Source: Porphyromonadaceae bacterium W3.11
Lineage (GTDB): Bacteria > Bacteroidota > Bacteroidia > Bacteroidales > Porphyromonadaceae
DNA: 64,000 bases
Assembly (NCBI GenBank): GCA_030434245.1
Contig: JAUISX010000002.1
Coordinates: forward strand, 310,001-374,000
Direction of reading: 5' to 3'
The notes beneath the pieces were generated by a model. The model worked only from the letters and a program-made list of their open reading frames with translations. It made no database searches and had not been told where the DNA came from. Of this stretch, positions 26,745-37,099 are shown one piece after another. A program made the translations under genes and the position numbers. How positions within the stretch are numbered: position 1 is the stretch's first letter; the number at the start of each line of letters is the position of its first letter.

Positions 26745-29700
26745 TTATGGGAGATACTTTTTATAGTCACTTTCCTCTGGATTATAGATGGAGCGAATCA
26801 CAACGGTACCAGATCGATTGAATTTTTTATCTAATTCAAGAGAAGCAGCTTTCCCATCAGGTCCCAATTTAATTGCTCTTGGTGCGATGTCACTCGAATG
26901 CACTGTAGATAACCCATAGTATGTTATATTCTCTTGGAACTTTGAAATCTCTCCATTTTCGAAATATCCGCTCAGCGGGAGAATTAGTTTGCCAGTTTCT
27001 ATGTTGGTTTTCCAATTACTTTCTAAACCCATCGCTGGAATTTTCCAGCCGTATGGGGATGGATCAAAAATACTTTTCCTTGTTTCTAATGCCTTTGTCC
27101 AAGCTCCGTTTTGTTCTTTAGTGTTATCTTCGATTCCCCCCCAAACTTCATACCATACTCTCAGTTTACGATTGATCCGACCAACTTCATACATCCAGTT
27201 ATTATTGTTTGAAGTTATTTCATTTGGATTCATAATTGTCTCTTTCATAGTAACATAACCAGCCCCTTGGTATATAGTAAATTCATCTCCATTTTTATCA
27301 ACTAATCTCTTATAACCATTATCATTAGGGATGGGAAAGGGGTCTTTACGGCCAAATTGATACTGCATTCCGTAGCTCTCTTTAGTCGTATCTATATAGC
27401 TTGTTGCAACTTTATTAGCACCCACATTTCTATCTAGAACCAGATTGTTGCTATTAGGATTATTTATATGCTTTAGCATTGGGTATTCATCTACTACCCA
27501 GATGTGCCAACTCCACAATGTATTTCCACTTTTTTTTGCTTCCCGACATCGAACAATTGCATTGCCTATCTTAGTTTTACCAGGCAGTATGTATATATAG
27601 GCATTCTGACCAATACCAACCTTTTTAATGATTCTAAACCCTGCTGTGCCATCAGGTTTTATTGGTCGTGCTGGTAAAATCTCGTCACTCTCCATGTCTG
27701 ACCAGACCAACTCAGCAACCCACTCCTCAGTCTCGCCCAATGAAGGAAATGCGATTTTATTATCCCAGTCGGCACGACCTAAGGCATATGAAGACGGATT
27801 ATCTCTCATCTGGTCAGCATAGCCGTCATAGAACTTTTTGGCACTATTCACTCGAGAAACTGGAATCAAGATGCCCACTTTGCCTGGCTTCATCAGGTAA
27901 CAGTTAGCTTCTGGCTGAATAATACCGCTAGCGAGATCTACATAGAACTCTTTCTCCACTATAGGCTTCCCAGTTTTCTTGTCTTTAGCTAATGATGTGA
28001 TTTTAAATTTAGCTGTACCATACATTCGCTTTTGCTGATCTTGAGTAAGGTCATTATATGTTGTAAACGTGATTTCTTCTCCCGAAAACTTTCCTAGTAA
28101 CTCTTTAGACTCAAAACCATTAATCATTAGTTCCGTTTTATCACCTCCATATATCTCATTGGGATGGTTTTCTATCAGCTCTAACTTGTAAGGGAGATTA
28201 GACTTGATGTAAAACTTTTTATCCTTTCCATCCATTAGATATAGTTCATTCTCGCCCTCCAATAGGCTATTGACAAGTTGATTACTTACTTTATTTTTGT
28301 ATGGTATAATATTATATTCTGTCTGATTGATAGTAAGTATCTGTCGTAATACACGGCCATCATCAGCTGTAACCTTAATTTGAGCAAAATTATCAATCAC
28401 CTCAAAGAGGTCCGTTTCGTCAATCATTGGCTTAGCTGTGATTTTATACTTACGCTCTCCTGAGATAAGATTACTATCTCCTATTTCTTCAATCGCAAAT
28501 TCATCACCATTCACTTTCTTCAATTCATATTGACCATCACTTGGCTGGTACTTAACTACAATCGTCTTCTCTCCTCCTATAGCATGAAACTCGACCATAG
28601 AAATAGGGGTCACCCCATCCTCATCAAATAGTCCTAAAGAAAGCTTACTCTCATTGAGTTGTATAACCTTCACTTTCCAGCTCATGCGACCAGCTGTAAT
28701 AGTAATGATGCCTTCTCTTTTAGTCGCATCATCAGCAGAATTATCAGTCACAGATATGCCTAAGTTCACATCAGAACCACTATCACCCTTCGACTTGTCA
28801 ATCTTTAACCAATCGCTACTTGTGCTTTCAACAGCGGCTTCCCATCCACCTGGCCAAGAGGTGCGAACAGTGATGTATTGTGTTTCATGACGATCATAGT
28901 ATGTGAGGTCATCATCGCTGACACCGAGCATGTACTGACCATCGTACTGAACGTTGGACATTGTGGACTCCTCCCATGCTTCTACATTGTACATAATGTT
29001 GGCAGCTGGCCCTTTCTTAGCCTCTTCTGGAGAGTCAAAACCAGGACCGCCTACATTGGTAATGTTCACTAGATAGCGGTAGTTACGTAAGAGGGGTAGA
29101 TACTCATACGTCGCGTTGGGTTCAGCTCCTTCCCTCTTGAGGAAGTCTATGCGGTAGTAGGTAACCTTCTCAGCATTTCCCTTGACTGTTCCTTTTAACC
29201 CCACCACCATACACGGTCTCTTCATATAGTCAGTCGTGGTGGCATTCGCATTTGTAGCCTCGGGGACATACACAGAGCGAAGTAGGAGATCATTCTTAAT
29301 CTCACTATTCTTATCGAAATCAATTGTTGTTACACCCGTCGTAGGGGCCGATGGAGCCGTCACTTTTTTCTCTGCAGAGCTATAGCTCGTACTCGTTGGA
29401 GCTACATACCCCTTATCATTCATGTTATAGAAATAAGCATAGGTCAGTGAAATACCTGTTATCCCACTTGCCTTTTCACTAAATTGCTCAGTCCCTTCTG
29501 TAGTCATGTTCAACCCGATATCTATCCTAGCTACTGCACGTATGAGGCTGACCGTCCCAAGGCTTGGCACCGCCCCTTGTGAGTGAATGGCAACGGCTGA
29601 GAGCTCTCCCCACATCGGTAGATCGTCGCCTTTCCATGTGTTATCATTAGGCATTTTGAATGTAAAAAGAGCTAGCACCTCGTCAGAACTCATACCTGAA

Positions 29701-30161
29701 AATACAGTGGTGGCTGGATTCTCTAAAGGAACATTCGCTAGGACTACGAACTTATAGGATGCTGGAGCCGAATCCTTAATAAATAAGGTGATCTTCCCAG
29801 ATGCGTTCTCATCAGAGACATTAGGTTCTATCTTTGTCACCTTAGCTTCGTGGTCAAATATATCACCAGTACCAGTACTTTTAAAGACTAATACGCGTAC
29901 GCTTTTGTCCTTGATTCCATTCTCCTGTGCTGGAGTAAGAGTCCGCAGGTTTTTAGCGGGGTTCAAATGCTCGGCTGCATTAAAACTCATCGAGACCTTA
30001 AACCATCCCTCTTCAATCTCTATTTCATCAGTTGTGGAGTCTGGTATCAAGCCTTTATTCGTACGAAGCTCATCCTTACAACTGGTTATTCCCCATCCAA
30101 GAAATAGGATTAGGATGGCTGAGATTATTGAAGTCTGCCAATTACGTGTATTGTTTATCAT
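26745..30161 (-). CDS. Large fimbrial tip-type lipoprotein (paralogue 1)
   Basis: From ATG 30161 the protein has 1,138 residues; an in-frame ATG at 30203 adds 14 less signal-like residues. A lipoprotein signal ends at Cys28 (WGITSC). The N-terminal ~420 residues resemble a fimbrillin/Mfa-like domain (DLPMWGEL, IRAVARIDIGLNM, TYYRIDFLKREG). A BACON-like beta domain follows (TSSDWLKIDKSKGDSG to GIITITAGRMSWKVKVIQ). The C-terminus has a FISUMP-like element (SIFDPSPYGWKIP). It is a full-length paralogue of the gene at 37425-41402, and probably a surface-exposed pilus tip or adhesin. It has its own candidate promoter (30462-30469) and terminator, so it is separate from the main fimbrial operon. 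Confidence 0.72.
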   Translation of the reverse strand: MINNTRNWQTSIISAILILFLGWGITSCKDELRTNKGLIPDSTTDEIEIEEGWFKVSMSFNAAEHLNPAKNLRTLTPAQENGIKDKSVRVLVFKSTGTGDIFDHEAKVTKIEPNVSDENASGKITLFIKDSAPASYKFVVLANVPLENPATTVFSGMSSDEVLALFTFKMPNDNTWKGDDLPMWGELSAVAIHSQGAVPSLGTVSLIRAVARIDIGLNMTTEGTEQFSEKASGITGISLTYAYFYNMNDKGYVAPTSTSYSSAEKKVTAPSAPTTGVTTIDFDKNSEIKNDLLLRSVYVPEATNANATTTDYMKRPCMVVGLKGTVKGNAEKVTYYRIDFLKREGAEPNATYEYLPLLRNYRYLVNITNVGGPGFDSPEEAKKGPAANIMYNVEAWEESTMSNVQYDGQYMLGVSDDDLTYYDRHETQYITVRTSWPGGWEAAVESTSSDWLKIDKSKGDSGSDVNLGISVTDNSADDATKREGIITITAGRMSWKVKVIQLNESKLSLGLFDEDGVTPISMVEFHAIGGEKTIVVKYQPSDGQYELKKVNGDEFAIEEIGDSNLISGERKYKITAKPMIDETDLFEVIDNFAQIKVTADDGRVLRQILTINQTEYNIIPYKNKVSNQLVNSLLEGENELYLMDGKDKKFYIKSNLPYKLELIENHPNEIYGGDKTELMINGFESKELLGKFSGEEITFTTYNDLTQDQQKRMYGTAKFKITSLAKDKKTGKPIVEKEFYVDLASGIIQPEANCYLMKPGKVGILIPVSRVNSAKKFYDGYADQMRDNPSSYALGRADWDNKIAFPSLGETEEWVAELVWSDMESDEILPARPIKPDGTAGFRIIKKVGIGQNAYIYILPGKTKIGNAIVRCREAKKSGNTLWSWHIWVVDEYPMLKHINNPNSNNLVLDRNVGANKVATSYIDTTKESYGMQYQFGRKDPFPIPNDNGYKRLVDKNGDEFTIYQGAGYVTMKETIMNPNEITSNNNNWMYEVGRINRKLRVWYEVWGGIEDNTKEQNGAWTKALETRKSIFDPSPYGWKIPAMGLESNWKTNIETGKLILPLSGYFENGEISKFQENITYYGLSTVHSSDIAPRAIKLGPDGKAASLELDKKFNRSGTVVIRSIYNPEESDYKKYLP

Positions 30162-30461
30162 TATATCGGTTATTTTAATTTCTATTCTATTGTATGAGTT
30201 CATGTACTTCTAGCCTAAACCACATCTATTCTGTTTATCCAATTTTCAGCATGATTATAATTAGGATGCCTTAGGATCAATAGGCATTTGTAATTTTAGG
30301 CTGCCATGATAACTGTCATACATATCCTTATAAGTCTTGTTTCTATTACCTATAGTTGACGGATTAGTGAGAATGATCGAGAGAAGTAAGGTATTAACTA
30401 AATTGATGAAAATACTCATCTCTTCTTCTCATTATCAGATGCTCTCTTATATGAAGTGTTT

Positions 30462-30469
30462 CAAAGGTA
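30462..30469 (-). promoter_or_regulatory. Candidate -7 box of the left tip gene
   Basis: The minus-strand TACCTTTG matches TAnnTTTG. It would give a long (~290-base) leader before ATG 30161. A TTTG lies only 12 bases further upstream, too close for the consensus. Confidence 0.35.
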
Positions 30470-30600
30470 CCTATTTTTCAACAAAAGGGCGTGAAAAATT
30501 ACTTATTCTAGTCAGTATAAAGCTTTATATAATGTGAATTTTAGCAATTTTATGCTTTGGATTCACATCTTATCTTTATTATTATGTAGATACTGTCTCG

Positions 30601-30616
30601 AAAAAGTGTGTAAGTC
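30601..30616 (+). repeat. IS-end-like inverted repeat, left copy
   Basis: The 16 bases AAAAAGTGTGTAAGTC are the exact reverse complement of 37100-37115. A weaker match continues about 40 bases inward in both copies. Both point into the TlpA-SusD-SusC cassette. Confidence 0.7.
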
Positions 30617-30737
30617 CCAAGAATGTTCTCTTTGTAATTTTTCAAACACAAAAGATGAACAAAAATGAGACTTACACGAATGCAATTGAAAGATGTTTAT
30701 ATCTATCGCGTTATAAAGCAAGTGAGGTGATTTCTTT

Positions 30738-30783
30738 TAATGAATTATCCTTCATCGCTATTGCGATGAAGGATAACTCATTA
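30738..30783. repeat. Large hairpin near the left cassette boundary
   Basis: The 21-base arms 30738-30758 and 30763-30783 are complementary except at one position, around the loop TATT. The arms include TTATCCTTCATCGC. There is no clear T run on either side. It lies about 180 bases beyond the TlpA gene stop, and could be a terminator for that transcript or part of a mobile-element remnant. Confidence 0.6.
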
Positions 30784-30966
30784 AAGCGGTTGTATAGATG
30801 CTAACAATTCACCTTTTCTAGTGGCAATATCCTTGAATTGCGAGTACTTAGGATACGACAAATTTAAATTGAAAAAATATACTGATATATTTTATTTAGC
30901 ATAGGTCGATGATATACTATAAGAGCATATCATAAGCTAGGTCCTTCACAACTTATAGACTAAAAT

Positions 30967-32166
30967 CTATTCTGAAACGTACTCAGCTACAGTTTCATAG
31001 ATATCATCTCCACGTAATCCCTTCGCTAGTATTTTTCCCTCCTTGTCAATAAGAATGATTTGTGGAATGCCGATGATGTTATACTCAGATAGGATTTTTG
31101 ATTTATGTTCCTTGTCTAGAATTATATGGTCCCAAGTCGCATGATCCTCTTTGATAGCATTAAGCCAAGCGTCCTTATCTACATCGGTTGAGATCCCTAA
31201 TATGGTAAAGTCATTTTCCTTGAATTTATTATATGTCTTAGACAAATAGGGATTTTCTGCTCTACACCATGTGCACCCAGATCCCCAGAAGTCCATTAAT
31301 ACATACTTGCCTCTATAGTCATTGAGGTGAATACTCTCCCCCTCAGGATTTTCTCCTATGACATCAGGTGCTTCGATCCCAATAGCAGACTTCTCTTGTA
31401 ATTTGAGTGACTCCTCTATTAGTACACGGTAAGCACTAGCCTGAGCTTCTTCATTATATTTTTTTAGTTCCTCTCGTACTGCTGATATATCTTCTATTGA
31501 GTTATAAGTAGTAATTTGAAAGACTTTGCTGTAGTATAGATACAGGTCAAATAGTTCATATTTGTTATCGTTAAGTTGAGACTTAATCCACTCATCCATG
31601 TTAGCCATGGCTTCATCATAGTAGGGACCAGATTCTTCTTTGATTCGAGCCATTTCAGTAGTATCTCCTTTATCTCTAGCTGCATAAAATTCAGCGTCAA
31701 GCGAGTCTAGTACATGCCTATTTCCTAGCGTGTAAGCCTTTTCCTTATATGCTCTATACTGAGCATCAATGAGTGAGTTCGTCACTTCACCTGTTATAAC
31801 CCCTGGTTCAATTTGTGTCAAAACAATTTCGTTCCTTCCATTAGTGAGGAAAATATAGGATCCGTTTTGATCAAGTAGTCCAGGGATTTGCTGTCCATTT
31901 GTAGAGATGAAATAAAGCTTTGAACGTATAGTGTCGTTGCTGTACGTGAACTGCTTATTTTCATCAAGCGGAAATGAAGCAAGAGGGGTGAGGTACCCAT
32001 AGTGCTCGCTATATACGTCGTAGAGATATAGGCTATCACTCTCAATGTTGTTAACGACACCATTGATTTGTATGCCCTCTGACTCAATTTGTGAGCTTTT
32101 ATTGCAGCTCACGACAAATATTGGTATTAAAAGAAATACACTATAAAAATAAATAAATTTTTTCAT
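30967..32166 (-). CDS. TlpA-like thioredoxin lipoprotein with DUF4369-type N-terminus
   Basis: The 399-residue protein has a lipoprotein signal with Cys21 (FVVSC). Residues about 30-130 look like the DUF4369 beta domain, and a helical linker follows. The C-terminal ~135 residues are an AhpC/TSA-TlpA thioredoxin fold with the redox motif CTWC (Cys298, Cys301) in FWGSGCTWCRAENP and the cis-Pro segment IIGIPQIILID. It probably acts as a periplasm- or surface-facing thiol oxidoreductase. TlpA-like genes commonly follow SusC/SusD pairs in Bacteroidetes; here the gap to susD is nine bases. Confidence 0.85.
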   Translation of the reverse strand: MKKFIYFYSVFLLIPIFVVSCNKSSQIESEGIQINGVVNNIESDSLYLYDVYSEHYGYLTPLASFPLDENKQFTYSNDTIRSKLYFISTNGQQIPGLLDQNGSYIFLTNGRNEIVLTQIEPGVITGEVTNSLIDAQYRAYKEKAYTLGNRHVLDSLDAEFYAARDKGDTTEMARIKEESGPYYDEAMANMDEWIKSQLNDNKYELFDLYLYYSKVFQITTYNSIEDISAVREELKKYNEEAQASAYRVLIEESLKLQEKSAIGIEAPDVIGENPEGESIHLNDYRGKYVLMDFWGSGCTWCRAENPYLSKTYNKFKENDFTILGISTDVDKDAWLNAIKEDHATWDHIILDKEHKSKILSEYNIIGIPQIILIDKEGKILAKGLRGDDIYETVAEYVSE

Positions 32167-32175
32167 ATATATAAT

Positions 32176-33579
32176 TTATTCTCTGATATTATCAACCATG
32201 TTAGGATTAAATCGTAATACCTTAGGTGGTATCGGAAGTACATAATTAGGGCTGTTAGGTTCAAGACTATACTCTTTTCCATCTATTTTACGAGTGATGG
32301 TCTTAGCGAATCGAGGGTCCTTATTGAGCCTCTTTAGGTCAAACAGTCGTGACGGACCTTGGAATACAAGTTCACGACGTCTTTCGTCTAACACTATTTT
32401 CAGAGCATCCTCATTGTCTGTTGCGGTTAGTGGGGTGTTACCCTCGATTCTATAATCTCTAAGCTTATTAACATACTCCATCGCTTTATCTTTGGAGCCT
32501 ATTCGAGCTTCACATTCAGCCGCTGTAAGATATACTTCCGGCGTTGCTATGGCTATATTACTTTCTAAGAAAGGTAACCATAAATAATCCTGAAGAGGGA
32601 TGGAAAAAGGACTATTGGTAAAGAAAAGTTGCAGACGTTTATCATTCGGAGTATAAAGGTTGATGAGGTCCTTTGAACCATATACTGTCATACTAACGCC
32701 GTAAACGTAAGGAGGCATTTTGATATAAATGTTTTCAGGATTGTCGTTTAGGGTTGGTACATCAATACGGCCAATAGCACCGAGTGGATTTACGACTTCA
32801 TATTCTTTTAAATCCAGAAGAGCATCGTATATTTCTAGTGATGCGGTGGCATATTTGAGGGCGTCTTCGTACTCTTCTCTATATAAGTGCATGCGTGCGA
32901 GGATCCCCAGTGCAGTTGATTTTGTACCCCTGAAAGCCCCATGAGAGGAACGGTTAGGAAGATGCTTCACTGCTTCAGACAAATCAGACTTAATTTGATC
33001 ATATACTTCCTCCACTGTAGCTCTTTTTAACTCCTCACGATCAATGATGTCATCTAAGATTAGAGGGACGGCTAAGTCTTTATCAGCTGTATTATGGTCG
33101 TAATGAGTGGCATAGGCATTGACGAGGTTAAGATACTCAAACGCCCTACCGAGGTAAGCCTGAGCTTGTATGGCTTTCTTTTCAGCATCAGTAGCTTTGT
33201 CTGCACCCATGATTTGTTGGATGATTACATTATAAGTATAGATTCTATTATAGCTGTAACTCCAAAATCCGTCCATTTCTGACTGACCAAAAACGTCCTT
33301 CTGAAACGTGTATAGATTTTTTGTGACCTTGTCTATGTTGTTGATGCCAGGTAAAAAACCAGTTTGATCCATTTCTGGGATGTATGCATCGTCAGTCATA
33401 AATATAGGATAGGTCTCTGATGACTTAAGTATATCTCCATCATTAAGAAGAGCTTCATAGTCTTTTGCCGTTTTGGGAATCAAGAAACCTTTTGGCTGGT
33501 TGTCCAAGAATTTGTTGCATCCAACAAGTGTAAAGACTGTAAAGAATATTATGATATAGTATTTAGTATTTTTCATCAC
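32176..33579 (-). CDS. RagB/SusD family nutrient-binding lipoprotein
   Basis: The 467-residue protein has a lipoprotein signal with Cys21 (TLVGC) followed by NKFLDNQPKG, the standard SusD N-terminus. TPR-like helices (AKDYEALLND; YLGRAFEYLNLVNAYATHYD) and the C-terminal block VLDERRRELVFQGPSRLFDLKRLN are diagnostic. It caps the SusC barrel on the cell surface and captures ligand. The substrate is unknown; no glycosidase, sulfatase or peptidase gene sits in the cassette. The start lies ten bases after the SusC stop. Confidence 0.92.
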   Translation of the reverse strand: MMKNTKYYIIIFFTVFTLVGCNKFLDNQPKGFLIPKTAKDYEALLNDGDILKSSETYPIFMTDDAYIPEMDQTGFLPGINNIDKVTKNLYTFQKDVFGQSEMDGFWSYSYNRIYTYNVIIQQIMGADKATDAEKKAIQAQAYLGRAFEYLNLVNAYATHYDHNTADKDLAVPLILDDIIDREELKRATVEEVYDQIKSDLSEAVKHLPNRSSHGAFRGTKSTALGILARMHLYREEYEDALKYATASLEIYDALLDLKEYEVVNPLGAIGRIDVPTLNDNPENIYIKMPPYVYGVSMTVYGSKDLINLYTPNDKRLQLFFTNSPFSIPLQDYLWLPFLESNIAIATPEVYLTAAECEARIGSKDKAMEYVNKLRDYRIEGNTPLTATDNEDALKIVLDERRRELVFQGPSRLFDLKRLNKDPRFAKTITRKIDGKEYSLEPNSPNYVLPIPPKVLRFNPNMVDNIRE

Positions 33580-33589
33580 TATGTGTTAT

Positions 33590-36500
33590 TTAGAATGTTG
33601 CTGAAATTCCTACATTGAATGAGGGCGAAATGGGCAGTCCTTTCTGGCCCCATCCGTATCCAACAAGTGATAGAGCTTCGGGATTGACATTCTTTTTATT
33701 GATTGGGATTATCCAAATGTTGTCTGCTTGGAAAGTTACACTCATCGATTCCATATTTAGTTTTGCTAATATATCCTTATCAATGTTGTAAGATAGAGAA
33801 AGCGTTTGCAGTTTAAAATAATCTCCCTTAATGACATGAATGTCTGCAGTTTTCCACGGGTGTACCTCTGATATAGTATCAAGTGCTCTACCCACGAGAG
33901 CAGGTGTGGTATTTGCGTTCAATTCATCCCCCGGTTTATTCCATCTATTAAGAATATCTCTATTTACGTTTACAGAGGGAGCATAGCCCATATATGGAGC
34001 TGCTTCATTTCTTAATACATTACCTCCTCTATAGGTGAACATGAAGGAGAGATCAAAGTTATAGAACCTGAAGCTATTAGTTAATGATGAGAAGTATGGG
34101 GCAATTGTGGTCCCTGAGTAAACAAGGTCCTCGATGTCAGTGATCTCATCTACTATTTCTCCATCCTTATTGAAGTAAAGTGGTTCACCTGTTTCTTTGC
34201 TCAGTCCAGCGTATCGATGACTGAATACTGCGGAATAAGGGTAGCCTTTGGATATGGTGCGTCCATTGGTATATCCTAGAATCTCTTTATTAGAATCGTC
34301 CACATCAATCAGTTTATTTTTATTATAGCTAAAGCCAAAGATTGTGTTCCATGAGAAATTATCATTGTTGATAATTAATCCGTTTAGAGAAAGCTCTACA
34401 CCTCTATTATACATAGAGCCATAGTTAAGCATTAACTGTTCATGCCCTAGAGTAGGGTCAGCATCTCTGTAAGCCAGTAGGTCAGAGGTGTTCTTATTAT
34501 AGAAGTCGAAGCTCCCACTTAATCTGTTATTTAGTACAGCAAAGTCAATACCGACGTTAGTTGTTGCGGTCTTTTCCCAGCGTAATCTATTATTTGGGGG
34601 TGATTTGATGTTAGAGCCAAAATCATCTATCCATGGATTGTACTCAGGCGCATTCAGTATGAGATAGGGTCCCACATTCTTCGGAATATTACCTCCAATT
34701 CCGTAGGTAAAACGCAACTTTAGGAAATCGAGCCAGTCAACGTTGTCAAGAAACTCTTCCCGAGAAATATCATAACTAGCACCTAGTGACCATAACGGTC
34801 TATATTGGTATTTAGGGTCAGTTCCGAATAAGTTGGATTGATCGACGCGAATACTTCCAGTTATATTCAATTTATTTTGGAAGGTATATGAGGTATTGGC
34901 ATAAAGTGAGATAAAACGATCATCATAATCATATAGATAGTTCTCCTTCTGTGCTGCCCAAAGGAAACTGCCTGAGAGAGACTCTGTCCCAGATATTCTA
35001 CTAATATCCAATTGATTAACTGGCTTAAATCCTAACGTATATTCATCATAACCCATGTAATACGACCGTGTCCCTGTCTCCTTTGTGGCACGTATCTCAA
35101 ATCCCATTAGTGCTGTGATGCTATGATCATTAAGATCTTTTTGGAAGTTGAGCTGAGGTCGGAATGTGAAGGCGTTAGTATCTCCTCTTGTCTCTGCCAT
35201 TTGTCCACCAAGTGGTACATTATAGTTTATTTGCTTCTCTTCAGCATCATACTGTGCCGCATTATTTATCATGTTTGCGACATGGTATGAGTCATTGGCA
35301 TAGTTTGTAATAAACTTGTAGGAGCTTTTTTCAGTTTGGAATCGTAAATCCAAATCTAGGTCTTCAATAAGCTTAATATTAAGCCCTGCTTGTATTCTAT
35401 AATAGTTAGTTCTTTTGGATGAGGTTTCTTTATCTCTATTTAGGACAGGACTGTAGTGTTCATCTAGTAGCCCCATAGAGGTAAGTCTATTCAATTCTTC
35501 TTCAGATTTTTCCATCCTCAGATAGGCTGGGTGTCCAGTTTCATCATATAGCATATCGTATGAAGGTCTGTTATAGATGAAATCCAAGTAGCTTCCTCCT
35601 CCGAATTGAGAGGATGAATTATCAAAGCTACCACTAAAGGAAAAGTCGGCAGTTAACCACGGAAGGAAGTTCATCGTATTTCTTAATGTGACGCCGATAT
35701 TTTCAGAATTATTTTTCTGTGTCGTTCCTCTATCTCCCATATAGTTTAGGGATGCCGAATATCTGTATTTCTCATTACCACCAGATACAGATACGTTATG
35801 TTGGTGGGTAATGCCTGTCTGTAGGAAAAACTCATTCAGTTGGTCCCTATTATCCAGGCTTTTCAGATGATTAAGTTTATTATCCAGATCAGCTTGTGAT
35901 AATAGACCTGCTTTGTGCATTAGTAAGGCTTCTTCAACAGGATTCATGGCATACCTCTTATCTACTTCACTCCAATTCTGTTGGTTGAGGTAAAATGCAG
36001 ACGACTGAAGGTCTATTAGTTCAGAAGTATTTAAGAGATTAAGTGACTTATAATTTGGCTTTCTTGTTAAATGGATACTACCGTCATAATTGATGTGTAC
36101 TTTTCCATCTCTCGAGCCATCCATAGTATTTATGACAATGACACCATTAGCTGCTCTAGCACCATAGATAGATGCAGCCGCAGCGTCTTTTAAGACGGTG
36201 ACTTTAGTAATCGTTGATGGATTGATGTTTTTGATGTCACCTTCGTAAGGCAGTCCGTCAAGTACGATGAGTGGTGTTGCTACTCCGTTCAGAGTAGAAA
36301 TCCCACGGATATTGAATCCTTTTTCATTTCTCTGTAGTCCAGGAACTTGCCCTTCTAGGCGTCCTAAAATGTCAGTCTGGAGTTTACTCTTAATATCATC
36401 CGAATTGACAAGAGCAAAGGACCCCGTAGCACGCTCTTTTGATATGGTCTGATACCCAGTCACAACGATTTCATCTAGAAGTTTGGTGTCATCGTACATG

Positions 36501-36832
36501 ACCACCTCAAATATAGATCCCTTTGTGATGTCAAGCTCTACAGTCTTGTATCCTATAAATGAGAAAATTAATACCTTTTCGTTGGGCTTAACTCTAAGGT
36601 TAAAGTTCCCGTCCAGATCGGTGATGCCTCCTCTAGAAGTGCCCTTTACATTTATTTTAACTCCTGGTAGCTTTTCTTTTTGAGCGTCTACTACCACTCC
36701 AGAGATGAGTCGTTCATCGTCTTGCTGTGTTATCTCAGATGCTGTAGCATAAGCCTTGGTACTACCTAGTGTTGCACTAAACAGGCAGAAGAGCAAAAGG
36801 CCGAAAGCTAATTTTTCTACGATCTTCTTCAT
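33590..36832 (-). CDS. SusC/RagA family TonB-dependent outer-membrane transporter
   Basis: This 1,080-residue protein has a signal peptide (about 1-30), a carboxypeptidase-regulatory-like domain (ISGVVVDAQKEKLPGVKI to DGNFNLRV, about 43-95), a TonB-box region (LDEIVVTGYQ), a plug domain (about 135-240, with VTVLKDAAAASIYGARAANG), and a beta barrel ending in phenylalanine (ISATF). SusC homologues import oligosaccharides or peptides too large for porins, driven by TonB. The neighbouring susD and tlpA genes and one shared promoter (36927-36934) mark one transcription unit. The whole unit lies between IS-end-like inverted repeats. Confidence 0.95.
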   Translation of the reverse strand: MKKIVEKLAFGLLLFCLFSATLGSTKAYATASEITQQDDERLISGVVVDAQKEKLPGVKINVKGTSRGGITDLDGNFNLRVKPNEKVLIFSFIGYKTVELDITKGSIFEVVMYDDTKLLDEIVVTGYQTISKERATGSFALVNSDDIKSKLQTDILGRLEGQVPGLQRNEKGFNIRGISTLNGVATPLIVLDGLPYEGDIKNINPSTITKVTVLKDAAAASIYGARAANGVIVINTMDGSRDGKVHINYDGSIHLTRKPNYKSLNLLNTSELIDLQSSAFYLNQQNWSEVDKRYAMNPVEEALLMHKAGLLSQADLDNKLNHLKSLDNRDQLNEFFLQTGITHQHNVSVSGGNEKYRYSASLNYMGDRGTTQKNNSENIGVTLRNTMNFLPWLTADFSFSGSFDNSSSQFGGGSYLDFIYNRPSYDMLYDETGHPAYLRMEKSEEELNRLTSMGLLDEHYSPVLNRDKETSSKRTNYYRIQAGLNIKLIEDLDLDLRFQTEKSSYKFITNYANDSYHVANMINNAAQYDAEEKQINYNVPLGGQMAETRGDTNAFTFRPQLNFQKDLNDHSITALMGFEIRATKETGTRSYYMGYDEYTLGFKPVNQLDISRISGTESLSGSFLWAAQKENYLYDYDDRFISLYANTSYTFQNKLNITGSIRVDQSNLFGTDPKYQYRPLWSLGASYDISREEFLDNVDWLDFLKLRFTYGIGGNIPKNVGPYLILNAPEYNPWIDDFGSNIKSPPNNRLRWEKTATTNVGIDFAVLNNRLSGSFDFYNKNTSDLLAYRDADPTLGHEQLMLNYGSMYNRGVELSLNGLIINNDNFSWNTIFGFSYNKNKLIDVDDSNKEILGYTNGRTISKGYPYSAVFSHRYAGLSKETGEPLYFNKDGEIVDEITDIEDLVYSGTTIAPYFSSLTNSFRFYNFDLSFMFTYRGGNVLRNEAAPYMGYAPSVNVNRDILNRWNKPGDELNANTTPALVGRALDTISEVHPWKTADIHVIKGDYFKLQTLSLSYNIDKDILAKLNMESMSVTFQADNIWIIPINKKNVNPEALSLVGYGWGQKGLPISPSFNVGISATF

Positions 36833-36926
36833 TTTTATTTTAATTTTAATTGACCTTACGTGTAATAAGGGGGTACTTCATCAGAATAACTAAATATAAT
36901 ATTTGTTGTTTTTTGTCTTAGTGAGG

Positions 36927-36934
36927 CAAATATA
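36927..36934 (-). promoter_or_regulatory. -7 box of the susC-susD-tlpA unit
   Basis: The minus-strand TATATTTG matches TAnnTTTG exactly and lies 94 bases before the SusC start. It sits inside the region bounded by the inverted repeats, so the cassette carries its own promoter. No convincing -33 element is visible. Confidence 0.5.
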
Positions 36935-37099
36935 GCTAATTATTGCTAATCAGATCTTTTTGAAGTGAATTTTGAAGGGTTGAGTGGAAATATGTGTCTC
37001 TTTGTTCAGGTTTTGGGAAAGAGTTTTAGCCACTTTCGACAGACTTGCATTGGTATCATTCTTTTTGTTTTGGAGAATTGTAAAAGATAGCACTCTTAT

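Larger units (their letters stand above)
30162..30966. other. Gene-free interval left of the TlpA gene
   Basis: The ~800-base gap holds a candidate -7 box for the left tip gene (30462-30469), an IS-end-like repeat (30601-30616) and a large hairpin (30738-30783). Short open frames near 30655-30790 encode nothing recognisable. I could not identify a transposase remnant by eye. Confidence 0.5.

Noticed and set aside
30655-30807. Short ORF near the left inverted repeat as a transposase fragment
   Set aside because: The ~49-residue translation has no recognisable transposase motif and ends at a stop near the large hairpin; I could not support it.
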